Positions 52,873 to 62,107 are shown, numbered from the stretch's first letter. The stretch is DNA of 64,000 nucleotides from Armatimonadota bacterium (GCA_026392045.1 JAPLCU010000018.1:25393-89392); one strand, 5' to 3'. Numbers and translations: made by a program. The notes: a model not told the origin generated them from the sequence alone.

Positions 52873-53979
52873 ATGAAGACTACAAATATTATTTTGACAT
52901 TATGTCTGAGTTTCTCTTTGACACCGGCCTTTGCTTTATCACCTGATTTCTATGTGCAATGGCTGGCTAAAGAGATCACTCCAGAGAGTTATCAGGCAAT
53001 CATGAACCCCTCGAATGAAACATTGCTCTACAATCGAACCGGTGACAGCCGAATGTTTGATCAGACCACATTCGGCCCGACGCAGGCAAAACTCGCTTCT
53101 AGGGCAAATATCGAACGGATATTGCGCAATTATCTCACAAATGCAAATGACTCTGTATATTTGACCAGTTTATACGATTGGAACAAATGCAAGGGCTTGC
53201 GCAACATCATTGGAATCAAACGTGGAACTGATGAGGCGCACGCCGGAATATACATCCTAACAGCTCATTATGATTCTATGGATAGAAACAATGTCTGCGC
53301 GCCAGGGGCCGATGACAATTCCTCTGGGGTTACAGCAATCCTCGAAGTGGCGCGTGTCATTGGACTGACCTCCACGAAAGCAACAGTTGTGTTTATCATA
53401 GCCGATTGCGAAGAAACTGGCTATAAGATGCCCGATGGTGCATATATGGCTTATGGTGATGATTTTTTTATAACTAACTTCCTAGTTGCAATCCCTGCCA
53501 ATCAGCAGCAGCTCAATCCTAAGCTAGTGCGAGCAGCGATAGGTGTGGATATGATTTCATACAACTCGCCTGCTGAGCGTGATTGCGTCTATCTATATGA
53601 CGCTGGGCAAGGTTTTGATGCACTTATGACCGATATCAGGCAAGAAATGCGCAGGTGGAGCGGTTTTGCGGCAGAGAATATACTCCTAGCCGGGTCCAAC
53701 AATAAATCAGACCATTATCCATATTTCAGGCAAAAAGGCATACCTTCTGCTTTGATTATTGAGAAAGGCTTCCTTACAAACCCCAACTACCATACTGCGA
53801 ATGATAGTGTGAGCATTGCTGGCTACATCGACTACGAGTATGCAGCAAAGATAACCAAAGGGGTTTTGGGCTATATTGCAAGACATGCAGATGTAACATC
53901 CATTGAGCCAGGAATATGGCGTTTAGAGAACTTAATTAATCGAAACCCATTGCCAGTTTTCCAGATGATGCATGAATGA
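52873..53979 (+). CDS. Exported M28-family zinc aminopeptidase
   Basis: A 368-residue protein with a signal peptide (to about residue 21). The metal motifs are LTAHYDSMD (His), GADDNSSGV (Asp), CEETGY (Glu) and, near the end, YHTANDS (His). It probably releases N-terminal amino acids from peptides outside the cytoplasm. CGGAG precedes the ATG. Confidence 0.88.
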   Translation: MKTTNIILTLCLSFSLTPAFALSPDFYVQWLAKEITPESYQAIMNPSNETLLYNRTGDSRMFDQTTFGPTQAKLASRANIERILRNYLTNANDSVYLTSLYDWNKCKGLRNIIGIKRGTDEAHAGIYILTAHYDSMDRNNVCAPGADDNSSGVTAILEVARVIGLTSTKATVVFIIADCEETGYKMPDGAYMAYGDDFFITNFLVAIPANQQQLNPKLVRAAIGVDMISYNSPAERDCVYLYDAGQGFDALMTDIRQEMRRWSGFAAENILLAGSNNKSDHYPYFRQKGIPSALIIEKGFLTNPNYHTANDSVSIAGYIDYEYAAKITKGVLGYIARHADVTSIEPGIWRLENLINRNPLPVFQMMHE

Positions 53980-54009
53980 AAATATAGTAGGTGTTTTGGG
54001 ATTTATATT

Positions 54010-54035
54010 CTTCAGGACTGTTTTTCGTCCCGAAG
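54010..54035. repeat. cttcagga...tcccgaag hairpin
   Basis: A degenerate copy of the dispersed hairpin (loop ctgtttttcg), with one mismatch, between the convergent M28 and smpB genes. It may serve as a shared terminator. Confidence 0.6.
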
Positions 54036-54073
54036 TCTACTCTGTCTGATTCGCGGTCTTTATCAGGCGGCAG

Positions 54074-54541
54074 CTAGTATTTCCCGGATTCTTCGCGGCG
54101 GCGGTCGCGTTCAATGTCGCGTTCGGCTATGGCGTCGCGTTTGTCCCAGAGCTTTTTGCCCTTCGCCAAGCCGATGTTCATCTTCGCGAAGCCTCTGGTG
54201 AAGTATAGTTTAAGGGGAACCAGCGTGAGGCCTTTTTCTTTAAGACCCTTGTTTATCTTGTCCAGCTCGGCGTTATGAAGCAGAAGCTTTCGGGATCGAG
54301 TGGGGTCCACATTTGCGCGGTTTCCCTGCTCGTAAGGCGCTACATACATACCCTGAATCCAAAGCTCGCCGTTTTCGAACTTGCAGTAAGATTCCTGAAG
54401 ACTGGCCTTGCCCAGCCGAATCGATTTAACCTCGGTCCCAACCAGCACAAGCCCAGCCTCAAATGTATCGCCAATATGGTATTCATGCCAAGCCTTGCGG
54501 TTTTGGATGGATGCGGTTTTAGGCTTCGTTTCCTTTTTCAT
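54074..54541 (-). CDS. smpB: SsrA-binding protein
   Basis: A 155-residue partner of tmRNA in rescue of stalled ribosomes. IQNRKAWHEYHIGDTFEAGLVL, GTEVKSIRLGKASLQESY and the C-terminal KKLWDKRDAI basic tail are diagnostic. The ATG at 54541 has no ribosome site, and a TATAAT lies only about ten bases upstream, so the mRNA may be leaderless. ssrA is not in the window. Confidence 0.95.
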   Translation of the reverse strand: MKKETKPKTASIQNRKAWHEYHIGDTFEAGLVLVGTEVKSIRLGKASLQESYCKFENGELWIQGMYVAPYEQGNRANVDPTRSRKLLLHNAELDKINKGLKEKGLTLVPLKLYFTRGFAKMNIGLAKGKKLWDKRDAIAERDIERDRRREESGKY

Positions 54542-54549
54542 AACGCTAT

Positions 54550-54555
54550 ATTATA
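54550..54555 (-). promoter_or_regulatory. Candidate -10 of smpB
   Basis: TATAAT on the minus strand (54,555-54,550), eight bases from the ATG. A start about seven bases further would leave almost no leader. There is no recognisable -35. Confidence 0.45.
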
Positions 54556-54602
54556 GCATGGAATAGGTTACAGGGAATAGGGAACAGGTTACAGAAGGGA
54601 TA

Positions 54603-54800
54603 GATTCCCGCCTTCGCGGGAATGACAAAAACGAGATCGTCGGGGAAATCTGTTCCCCGACGCACGTTCCTCCCGATTAAATCGGGACGGTTCACCTACC
54701 AAGGCTATACTGGCGGAATAGATTTCCGCAATACCAGCGCCCTGGAACAGATTTCCAGGGCGATCATAGGCGCAACAGATTTCCAGAGCGATCACGATTT
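54603..54800. repeat. Mosaic of several dispersed palindromes
   Basis: In order: attcccgccttcgcgggaat (54,604-54,623), gatcgtcggggaaatctg with ttccccgac (54,635-54,665, the ispD insertion unit), then an inverted copy of the sequence beside the 4,403 array (gattaaatcggg, cggaatagatttccg, gccctggaacagatttcc). No gene is present. Confidence 0.85.
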
Positions 54801-54802
54801 GA

Positions 54803-55798
54803 TTACTTGCTGAATGCTTCGTCAAATACTCTGTCTGATTTGCTGAAGTCTAAATCCTTGACGAATTGGCAGGATTCTGCTGCGCCGAATTCGCGGTTCA
54901 TGGCGGCGTCTTCCCATTCCACTGAGAGCGGGCCGGTGTAGTTGATATCATTCAAGGCGCGAATAATGGCCTCGAAATCAACATCTCCGCGGCCCACGCT
55001 GCGGAAATCCCATCCTCGGCCGTAGCTGCCGAAGTTGAGGTATGAAGCAAGGATACCAGACTCGCCATCGAGGGTGAGTGCGGCGTCTTTCATATGAACA
55101 TGATAGATTCGGTCAGCAAACGTGCGCACGAACTTGGCCGGGTCCACCATCTGCCAGAGCAAATGGCTGGGGTCGAAGTTGAAACCGAAGGCCTTGCGGT
55201 TATCGAGAGCCGCGAGGGCGCGCTTGGCAGTTATGGTATCGAAGGCAATCTCGGTCGGGTGAACTTCCAATGCAAACTTCACTCCGCACTCATCGAAAAC
55301 GTCCAAAATCGGGTTCCAGGTGTCTGCAAAGAACTGGAATCCCTCGTCGATCATTTCGGGCGAAACCGGCGGGAAGCTATAGATCAAATGCCATATCGAT
55401 GAACCTGTGAAGCCATTGACCACATCAATTCCCATGTTTGCGGCAGTGCGGGCGGCGTTTTTCATAGTCTCAATCGCCCATTTGCGCTTGGCCTCGGCAT
55501 TGCCCGCGTATTGCGGCGGCGCGAAGCCATCGGAGCGCGAATCGTTGTTCAAATCGCACACGAGCTGCCCCGCGAGGTGGTGGCTGATGGCCTTCACCTT
55601 TAGGCCGTTGTCGGCCAGCAGCTTGACGCGTCCCTGGGCGTAGGCTTTATCATTCGCGCCTTTATCCACGTCCACATGGTCTCCCCAGCAAGCCAGCTCA
55701 AGGCCATCGAAACCCCAGCCCTTGGCTTTCTTTGCCAATTCCTCAAGAGGCAAATCGGCGAATTGCCCCGTAAACAGCATAACAAGTCTATTGCTCAT
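54803..55798 (-). CDS. Sugar phosphate isomerase/epimerase-like TIM-barrel protein
   Basis: A 331-residue xylose isomerase-like TIM barrel. Metal-binding residues are in LEVHPTEIAFD (Glu), FNFDPSHLLWQ (Asp and His), IYHVHMKDA (His), and SVEWEDA (Glu). AGGAGG lies seven bases before the ATG. It probably acts on a sugar or inositol derivative. The sequence covering its ribosome site and first six codons (MSNRLV) is repeated twice upstream (56,595 and 56,967). Confidence 0.9.
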   Translation of the reverse strand: MSNRLVMLFTGQFADLPLEELAKKAKGWGFDGLELACWGDHVDVDKGANDKAYAQGRVKLLADNGLKVKAISHHLAGQLVCDLNNDSRSDGFAPPQYAGNAEAKRKWAIETMKNAARTAANMGIDVVNGFTGSSIWHLIYSFPPVSPEMIDEGFQFFADTWNPILDVFDECGVKFALEVHPTEIAFDTITAKRALAALDNRKAFGFNFDPSHLLWQMVDPAKFVRTFADRIYHVHMKDAALTLDGESGILASYLNFGSYGRGWDFRSVGRGDVDFEAIIRALNDINYTGPLSVEWEDAAMNREFGAAESCQFVKDLDFSKSDRVFDEAFSK

Positions 55799-55861
55799 GG
55801 TGTAACCTCCTAAAACTCTTCATACAGGTATTCACCGCCTGCCTGCAAATTTCCTTTGTGG
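55781..55861. repeat. Leader repeat, copy A (functional)
   Basis: It covers the start codon, AGGAGG and about 60 bases upstream of the TIM-barrel gene. Near-identical copies are B (56,595-56,681) and C (56,967-57,053). Confidence 0.9.
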
Positions 55862-56022
55862 AATTTCCTAAAGAGAACACAAAAGGCCAGCTTGAGAAAT
55901 CTATAATGCGACTGAAGGAGATCTGATAGATTCTGAAGAATATGCATATAACAGCTACAAGAGGCTGGACACAAAGACAGAAATCGCATTGGCCGTGTTG
56001 CGAAGTATCAGTGTGACAGTTC

Positions 56023-56092
56023 CGGTGGCTTCGGCAGTGGCGTTGGCATGATGCTGAAAGAATGACTAGCGTTCACTGCTACCGAAGCAACG
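56023..56092. repeat. 70-bp palindromic repeat, copy 1
   Basis: It runs from gtggcttcggcagtggcg to gctaccgaagcaacg. A near-identical copy is at 56,890-56,959, and an inverted fragment (gttgcttcggtagcagtga) is at 56,710. Ends cttcggcagt and actgctaccgaag pair with each other. It contains the stop of the truncated DUF3795-like ORF. Confidence 0.85.
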
Positions 56093-56174
56093 AACAGCCC
56101 GGGCAGCCGTCTTTCGCTTTATGCTCGCAAGAGCTGCATTCGTCGCCGCAACGGCTTATGAGTTGTTCTGCCAT
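56079..56174 (-). pseudogene. Truncated DUF3795-like ORF
   Basis: A 31-residue ORF (MAEQLISRCGDECSSCEHK then DGCPGCSLLR) with AAGGAG five bases before the ATG. The Cys spacing matches the N-terminus of DUF3795-type zinc-binding proteins, which normally continue for 60 residues or more. Its last codons lie in the 70-bp palindromic repeat, so it has probably been cut off by that element. It overlaps the upstream DUF3795 gene by 19 bp. Confidence 0.55.
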
Positions 56175-56533
56175 ATTTTCTCCTTGTAGCCTTGTTTCTC
56201 GGCACGGATCTCGGCTAGCTTTTCTTTTGGCTCGGGACACACCTCTAGAAACTCGGTGATGGTTTCGCAGCCGTAGTTGTCGCACTCAGCACAATTGGCA
56301 AGCCCTCGTCCAACAACACACCTTCGGACGCTGCACCCTGCGCAATTACCGCACTTGCGATCAGAATCAGACAGGCAGCCGTCGCACCAAACGGACTCCG
56401 GCTTGACTTCTGCGTTGAAAATCTGGCCCCATTCCTGGGCGACTTTCTCGATGGCGGCAGGATCATTGGACTGAGTGGCTTTATAGGCACTGCACTCGCT
56501 GCAAACGATCCCGCATGCTGCAATTAGTTCCAT
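56156..56533 (-). CDS. DUF3795-type cysteine-rich protein
   Basis: A 125-residue protein with about fourteen cysteines: CGIVCSECSAY, WCDGCLS, CGNCAGCSVRRC, LANCAECDNYGC and CPEP. This is the DUF3795 pattern, likely to bind zinc or iron-sulfur. ATG 56533 with GGAGG seven bases before; role unknown. It is followed by the truncated relative at 56,079-56,174. Confidence 0.85.
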   Translation of the reverse strand: MELIAACGIVCSECSAYKATQSNDPAAIEKVAQEWGQIFNAEVKPESVWCDGCLSDSDRKCGNCAGCSVRRCVVGRGLANCAECDNYGCETITEFLEVCPEPKEKLAEIRAEKQGYKEKIWQNNS

Positions 56534-56594
56534 AGTATTTCCTCCTTGATTGGTTTGTTCAACATGCTTACGAACCCGTGTACACGGCGCAACC

Positions 56595-56681
56595 AACAAG
56601 TCTATTGCTCATTGCGTAACCTCCTAAAACTCTTCATACAGGTATTCACCGCTTGCTTACAAATTCCCTTTGCGGATTTTG
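56595..56681. repeat. Leader repeat, copy B
   Basis: The second copy of the TIM-barrel leader. After the ATG its frame reads MSNRLVGCAVYTGS and stops, so it is a non-functional start. Confidence 0.85.
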
Positions 56682-56966
56682 CCCTATATACGTTGTGTTG
56701 CGTTGCCCGTTGCTTCGGTAGCAGTGAATTCTGCACTATCTCTCGATTATCGGTCCGGCTCGCTGCCGAAGCCGCCGGACCGCGTGACCTGTCGAGCTGT
56801 AGCTCTAAGATCATCGGCAAAGGCGGCAAGTTGCTTGATCCCTGGCCGGAGGGTCTTGGTATCTCTTGACCGGAGCATGAGTGCATCCGGTGGCTTCGGC
56901 AGCGGCGTTGGCATGATGCTGGAAGAATGACTAGCGTTCACTGCTGCCGAAGCAACGAAACAGCGT
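56682..56966. other. Repeat mosaic between leader copies
   Basis: It includes the inverted fragment at 56,708-56,772 and copy 2 of the 70-bp palindrome (56,890-56,959). No gene is seen. Confidence 0.6.
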
Positions 56967-57053
56967 AACAAGTCTATTGCTCATGGTGTAACCTCCTAAA
57001 ACTCTTCATACAGGTATTCACCGCCTGCCTGCAAATTTCCTTTGCGGATTTTG
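56967..57053. repeat. Leader repeat, copy C
   Basis: The third copy. It carries AGGAGG and an ATG whose frame reads MSNRLVTLFRCFGSSER before a stop inside the 70-bp palindrome. Confidence 0.85.
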
Positions 57054-57070
57054 ACCAATGTACATTAAAT

Positions 57071-57103
57071 GGCGCCCCGCAAATTGCGGAGCGCCTTATT
57101 TTT
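57071..57103 (+). terminator. Strong hairpin with T tract
   Basis: A GC-rich stem (ggcgccccgcaa with ttgcggagcgcc, one mismatch) followed on the plus strand by ttattttt. It also lies 30 bases beyond the stop of the minus-strand gene at 57,124, so it may work in both directions. Confidence 0.75.
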
Positions 57104-57123
57104 GTCATGTCTAACGAGAATCA

Positions 57124-57327
57124 TCAGCCTCTGATTATCTCGAGTTCTTTCTTTCTGAAATAGTGAAGAGTTGTTTCCCTGCGGTGTGGGAATGTTATCG
57201 GTCTATGCTTAACTGCAAGCATATCTCCATCATCTTCCGCTCCGCAGACCTTACCGAGCATACCGTCATACTCGTCTCCAGTCCTCATCCTCACTATAGC
57301 TCCCGAGAGTTCCGTCTGTGTCATCAT
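57124..57327 (-). CDS. Hypothetical small protein
   Basis: A 67-residue protein (MMTQTELSGAIVRMRTGDEYDG...) with GGGAGG five bases before the ATG. The pattern is compatible with a small beta-barrel. No family is recognised. Confidence 0.6.
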   Translation of the reverse strand: MMTQTELSGAIVRMRTGDEYDGMLGKVCGAEDDGDMLAVKHRPITFPHRRETTLHYFRKKELEIIRG

Positions 57328-57798
57328 CGACACCTCCCTACCAAACAATGCTCGTCCCGGTTGCTTAGTTAATTAAAAAGTCCCGCATGTGCCGTGTGTC
57401 TACCGAGTTGTTGAACCCTTCATACCAGGGCGGCGCCAACTGCTGCCAATTCGCGATTTCTCGATTTCTCGGGACTGCCACTCATGGTCACCAAGATAAG
57501 CGCCTACAATTTTGAGTGTAGGCTCAAAACTTTCTCGACTAATCACGTACACCGCAGGACCCTTAAACCTACTGTTTACTGACAAAATTATATTACCACA
57601 ATATATGCCTCTATACAACCTGAAAAAATTGCGATTACGTAAAAATGTTGGGTTGGGGAGGGAAGTGTCCGGGGGAAATATGGCTCTGTCCCCAATACTG
57701 TGCAATACTGTGTTACAATAGAATGCACCAGAACCGGTTTCCCGTGCGGTAGCGATTAAGCTGGTTGGGAGACCGAGAAATAACGGATATAACATCAA
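57328..57798. other. Intergenic region before the sulfatase
   Basis: AT-rich, without a convincing gene. It contains a palindrome-like string (gggggaaatatggctctgtc-cccc, 57,671-57,693), similar in memory to sequences beside REP-associated transposases, and a possible -10 (TACAAT, 57,714-57,719). Confidence 0.45.
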
Positions 57799-59565
57799 AT
57801 GAAAAAAGCAGTTTCTTGGAGCTGTCTGCTTGCGCAGGCAGCCAGTGTGGTTGGCTCTGGATCAATGGCTGTTGGCGCAACATCGCCGCTCTCACGTGAA
57901 CTGGATTTGATCGGCAAATCGCCGACCGCGGCAAATCCGCAGTCGTTGGAAAATCTACAGTCGACCAAAAAGGCTAAGCGTCCCAATATTATCCTGATAC
58001 TTGCGGACGATATGGGCTATTCGGATATCGGCTGCTATGGAGGGGAAATCGATACCCCCAACTTGAACAAGTTAGCGCAGAACGGAATCAGGTTCACCCA
58101 GTTCTACAACACCGCCAGATGCTGCCCCTCGCGGGCAAGCCTGCTAACAGGTCTGCACCCTCATCAGGCAGGTATGGGCGGGATGACTGGCGGCGATACG
58201 GGTCTTGATGGATACCGTGGCGATCTGAACTCGAACTGCGTGACCATAGCTGAGGTTCTGCGGCAAGCGGGTTATGGGACGTATATGACGGGCAAGTGGC
58301 ACCTGTCCAGAAACACTAAAGCAAAAGGGCCGAAGACCAGTTGGCCGTGCCAGAGAGGGTTTGACCGTTATTATGGCTTCCTTGGAGGTGCGTCAAGCTA
58401 CTTCGATCCCGTGTCGCTCGCCCGCGATAACGAGATCATCGAAACGCCCAAGGAAGACTATTACACCACAGATGCCTTCTCTGATAACGCCAGCCAGTTC
58501 ATCAAGGACCACCAGGCGAAGAGCCCCGATAAGCCGTTTTTTGTCTATGTCGCATATAACGCCTCACATTGGCCGCTGCACGCCAGGGAGAAAGATATTG
58601 CTAAGTATAAAGGCAAATTCGATGCCGGCTGTGATAAGCTCAGGGAAGCACGGCTCCAGCGTATGGTCAAGATGGGAATTATAGACAAGAACTGGGCGCT
58701 CAGCCCTCGCGATCCGCAAAAGACAGACTGGGAAAGCGTCAAGAACAAGGCATGGGAGACTCGCAGAATGGAAACTTATGCTGCGATGATTGATAGTATG
58801 GATCAGGGCATTGGCAGGATCGTCAAGACCCTCAAGGATGCGAAGCAACTCGACAACACAATGATAGTCTTTCTTGCTGATAATGGAGGCTGCCACGAAG
58901 GTTTGGGGCCGGGGACGGATTCCGCGCACTACTGGCTTGACATACTCGGCGTTGGTAAGCAGACCACTAAGGACGGCAGGCCAATTCGATTCGGCAATGA
59001 TCCTTCTATCATGCCCGGACCCGATGACACCTATTCCAGTTATGGACGCTCATGGGCGAACCTCTCCAACACCCCGTTCAGGCGGTTCAAGTGTTGGATC
59101 CAGGAGGGCGGCATATCGACGCCGCTGATAATGCAGTGGCCAAACGGTATCAAGTCACGCAATGCGCTGCGCAATCAGACCGGGCAATTGCCTGACATAA
59201 TGGCGACAATTCTGGAAGTGTCCGGAGCTGCGTACCCGTCTGAATACGCCGGCAACAAGATCACTCCCCTGGAAGGTGTGAGCCTGGCGCCCGCTTTCGA
59301 TAACAAACCCATCGTTCATGAGGCCCTTTACTGGGAGCACATAGGCAATCGCGGCATCCGGGTTGGCGATTGGAAGATGGTTGCTGAGAAGGACAAGCCG
59401 TGGGAACTCTATGAAATGAAGGCAGACCGGACTGAGCTGCACGATCTTGCTGCGCAGATGCCTGAAAGAATCAAGGAAATGGAAGCGAAATGGACTGCAT
59501 GGGCTAACCGCGCTCACGTGCTTCCAAACAAAGTGGAGAAGAAGCCTGCAAAAGCAACGAAATAG
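57799..59565 (+). CDS. Sulfatase (arylsulfatase family)
   Basis: A 588-residue hydrolase of sulfate esters. ADDMGYSDIGCYGGEIDTPN provides the metal Asp residues, and RCCPSRASLLTG contains the C-x-P-S-R formylglycine motif. MTGKWHLS and a metal-binding VFLADNGG follow. The first 55 residues are a weak signal sequence and a linker, so export is likely but not certain. No ribosome site precedes the ATG. No anaerobic maturase is nearby. Confidence 0.93.
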   Translation: MKKAVSWSCLLAQAASVVGSGSMAVGATSPLSRELDLIGKSPTAANPQSLENLQSTKKAKRPNIILILADDMGYSDIGCYGGEIDTPNLNKLAQNGIRFTQFYNTARCCPSRASLLTGLHPHQAGMGGMTGGDTGLDGYRGDLNSNCVTIAEVLRQAGYGTYMTGKWHLSRNTKAKGPKTSWPCQRGFDRYYGFLGGASSYFDPVSLARDNEIIETPKEDYYTTDAFSDNASQFIKDHQAKSPDKPFFVYVAYNASHWPLHAREKDIAKYKGKFDAGCDKLREARLQRMVKMGIIDKNWALSPRDPQKTDWESVKNKAWETRRMETYAAMIDSMDQGIGRIVKTLKDAKQLDNTMIVFLADNGGCHEGLGPGTDSAHYWLDILGVGKQTTKDGRPIRFGNDPSIMPGPDDTYSSYGRSWANLSNTPFRRFKCWIQEGGISTPLIMQWPNGIKSRNALRNQTGQLPDIMATILEVSGAAYPSEYAGNKITPLEGVSLAPAFDNKPIVHEALYWEHIGNRGIRVGDWKMVAEKDKPWELYEMKADRTELHDLAAQMPERIKEMEAKWTAWANRAHVLPNKVEKKPAKATK

Positions 59566-59686
59566 GGCTTCGTTTCCTGTTATCCCGCAGGTTCGTTTCG
59601 GGATTTCCGGAGCGGTTGATCACCCGATTTCAAAGTATACAAGCATATAAGTCATACGCGTTTCAGCATAACAACAGGCTATGTGT

Positions 59687-59692
59687 TATAAT
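59687..59692 (+). promoter_or_regulatory. Extended -10 promoter of the restriction-methylation gene
   Basis: TGTTATAAT (extended -10; TATAAT at 59,687-59,692), 25 bases before the ATG at 59,717. There is no -35 match. Confidence 0.6.
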
Positions 59693-59716
59693 AACGGGAA
59701 GCAAGGAGCTGTATAC

Positions 59717-62038
59717 ATGAAAAAGAACAGGGCTGAAGCACGAGCGAGATACTACTGTCGCGAGGAAGGGAGACGGCTTGGGTGGAATACATCTCATCCG
59801 TCTCGTGGAGGGGATTTTCTTGAAGAGCAGGAAATAATCAGCTTCTTTCCTGAACTAAAGCAATGCCTTGGCCAAGAACGACCTGACTTCGTTGTTTGCC
59901 ACAATTCTGAGCCGATAATCGTGATTGAGACCAAAAATGAATTCAGCAAGATTCACGAAGCGATTTCTGAGGCTATCAATTATGCAGAGAAGATCAGCCA
60001 AGTGTACCCTATCGCGCTTGTTGTGGGTATCGCGGGTACCCCGGACACAGCAGTTCAGGCCCGCACGCGATATAGAATTGGAACCAACTGGACGGAGCTT
60101 ACATCTAATGGACATGAATTAACCCAGATACCAACGCCAGAGGAATTTGAAATTGCTAGACAAAATGATAATGCCACCACGGATGTACGTCTGCCTGCCG
60201 AAGCGGAATTCTATGAAGCTGCAATTGCTATCAGTCGCATGCTCAGAACAGCGAAGATCGAAGAAATGGTCCGCCCTAAAGTGATCGGTGCTATAATCCT
60301 TGCGCTGTATCAGGGTGATTTTTCGCTTGATCCAGCTGTCGTACTTCAACATATAAATTCGAATGTTGCGGCCGCTATAAGCGCTTGCGGAGACGTTCCG
60401 CCTGAACGTCGTCAATATCTGAAGGATACTTTACAGTTATCAACAGAGGCAATATTGCTACCTGGTGTGATACGCCGCATTGTGCTTCAACTAGAGAGAC
60501 TAAACGTGCGCTCAATTGTTCGTAGTGGAGTCGATTTTCTGGGCAAGTTTTATGAAGCATTTCTTAGATATGGCGGCGACAGCCGTAAACTAGGCATAGT
60601 GTTCACACCAAGACACATCACGGCATTCTGCGCTGATCTCATAGAAGTCAATGTAGGGCATAGAGTTTATGACCCGGCTTGCGGAACGGGCGGTTTTTTG
60701 GTAGCAGCCTATGATCGCATGATGAGATCCGCAACAACACCAATGGCGATCCAGAGTGTCAAAGATGCATTGTATGGTTACGACACCAATAGTACAGTCT
60801 GGGCCTTATCTGTACTGAATATGATATTCAGAGGAGACGGCAAGAGTCATATTGCACTGGGTAGTTGCTTTGATCATATTGATAGCACGCGTGGCCAATT
60901 TGACAGGGCAATGCTAAACCCCCCATTCTCACAAGAGGAAGAGCCAGAGATAGATTTCATCGACCACGCCCTTAGGAGTCTGAAGCCCGGTGGCCAACTC
61001 GCAGTTGTGCTTCCATCTGGAATACTTGCAGATGAAGAACATAAAGAATGGCGCAGTGAAATAATCAGAAACCACCAAGTGCTGGCGTCGGTAACAATGC
61101 CACCTGATCTTTTCTATCCGACAGCCGCCGCCACTTCTATACTGGTTGTTCAAGCCAATACCCCTAGTAAGCAAGTCGGAGTGCTCATGGCTAGAATTGA
61201 GAATGATGGATACACGATCAGCAAAAACAAACGTGTACAGGTGCAGGGATCACAAATTCCTAGTGTATTACAAACTTTTGCTGACTTTCAAGATAGCAAT
61301 TCTATTTCTGATGTTCCTGGGATAATATGCACAGTCAGCACTGATGAATTAGTATCAGGCGCTGAGCTCTGCACGGAGAACTGGCTACCTAGTGCCACGC
61401 TCGATACTGATTCTTTTGGGCACCTAGTCACAGTTTCATTGCGTCAAATGTGCTTAGCAGCAATACATTATCCGGTGTCCGTTGACTCTGTTTTGTCTGA
61501 CTTTTCCGAGCAATTAACAGCTATTGAAGCCGATATTGACAAACCGGCGGTAGATGTGCCACTAAATCAAGTGTTCAAGGTGAGTATGGGTAAGTCGGCA
61601 GGTATATCAAACTACCCGGAAGGACCGGTCCCTTACGTGTCAAGCGGTGATGCCTATAATAGCATTGTAGGGCTCATAGAATGTCCACCTGAAGAATTGA
61701 TCGACTACCCTTGCATAACAGTTACGGCATTTGGTCAAGCCTGCATACAGCCTTGGCGGTTTGCTGCAAGAGGCAATGGGGGAAGTGCAGTGCGGGTGCT
61801 GGAGCCACGTTTCCCAATGAGCAATTCAGAATTGCTGTGGTACATTGCACAGATAAATTCGCAGAGATGGCGCTTTCATTATGGAAGAATGGCAATCATT
61901 TCCCGACTCCAGCGTCTTATTATTGCGCCCTTTATGCCTCAATATGAATGTGCAATTGATCTAACAGGAATGATCGCGCGTTTTGCCGCCGACATGGAAG
62001 ATAATCTGCCCAAGGTTAGCTTTGGTCGAAAAGCGTAG
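59717..62038 (+). CDS. Single-chain restriction-methylation protein (type IIG-like)
   Basis: A 773-residue protein with three parts. Residues about 1-150 contain RPDFVV and IIVIETKNEF, a PD-ExK nuclease core like the HSDR N-terminal type. Residues about 240-520 are an HsdM-like N6-adenine methyltransferase (DPACGTGGFLVAA, LNPPFSQ). The C-terminal 200 residues (VPLNQVFKVSMG, PYVSSGDAY, ARGNGGSAVRVL) look like one HsdS target-recognition unit. Nuclease, methylase and specificity on one chain is the type IIG or BcgI-A plan. AAGGAG lies eight bases before the ATG. No separate S subunit is adjacent. The gene is AT-rich against its neighbours. Confidence 0.88.
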   Translation: MKKNRAEARARYYCREEGRRLGWNTSHPSRGGDFLEEQEIISFFPELKQCLGQERPDFVVCHNSEPIIVIETKNEFSKIHEAISEAINYAEKISQVYPIALVVGIAGTPDTAVQARTRYRIGTNWTELTSNGHELTQIPTPEEFEIARQNDNATTDVRLPAEAEFYEAAIAISRMLRTAKIEEMVRPKVIGAIILALYQGDFSLDPAVVLQHINSNVAAAISACGDVPPERRQYLKDTLQLSTEAILLPGVIRRIVLQLERLNVRSIVRSGVDFLGKFYEAFLRYGGDSRKLGIVFTPRHITAFCADLIEVNVGHRVYDPACGTGGFLVAAYDRMMRSATTPMAIQSVKDALYGYDTNSTVWALSVLNMIFRGDGKSHIALGSCFDHIDSTRGQFDRAMLNPPFSQEEEPEIDFIDHALRSLKPGGQLAVVLPSGILADEEHKEWRSEIIRNHQVLASVTMPPDLFYPTAAATSILVVQANTPSKQVGVLMARIENDGYTISKNKRVQVQGSQIPSVLQTFADFQDSNSISDVPGIICTVSTDELVSGAELCTENWLPSATLDTDSFGHLVTVSLRQMCLAAIHYPVSVDSVLSDFSEQLTAIEADIDKPAVDVPLNQVFKVSMGKSAGISNYPEGPVPYVSSGDAYNSIVGLIECPPEELIDYPCITVTAFGQACIQPWRFAARGNGGSAVRVLEPRFPMSNSELLWYIAQINSQRWRFHYGRMAIISRLQRLIIAPFMPQYECAIDLTGMIARFAADMEDNLPKVSFGRKA

Positions 62039-62071
62039 CGCCTTGGATGTCCGGTACTTATATGCTTTCTT

Positions 62072-62101
62072 TGCTTCGGGACTGTTTTTCGTCCCGAAGC
62101 A
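62072..62101. terminator. Hairpin of the cttcggga...tcccgaag family
   Basis: A 10-bp perfect stem (tgcttcggga with tcccgaagca) and the loop ctgtttttcg, between two convergent genes. It is a likely shared terminator. Confidence 0.65.
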
Positions 62102-62107
62102 TAGCAA

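Noticed and set aside
57671-57693. Insertion sequence remnant
   Set aside because: Only a short palindrome-like string; no transposase fragment was found here or elsewhere in the window.
57400-57798. 132-codon minus-strand ORF before the sulfatase
   Set aside because: No ribosome site and composition not protein-like; it starts at the sulfatase start region.
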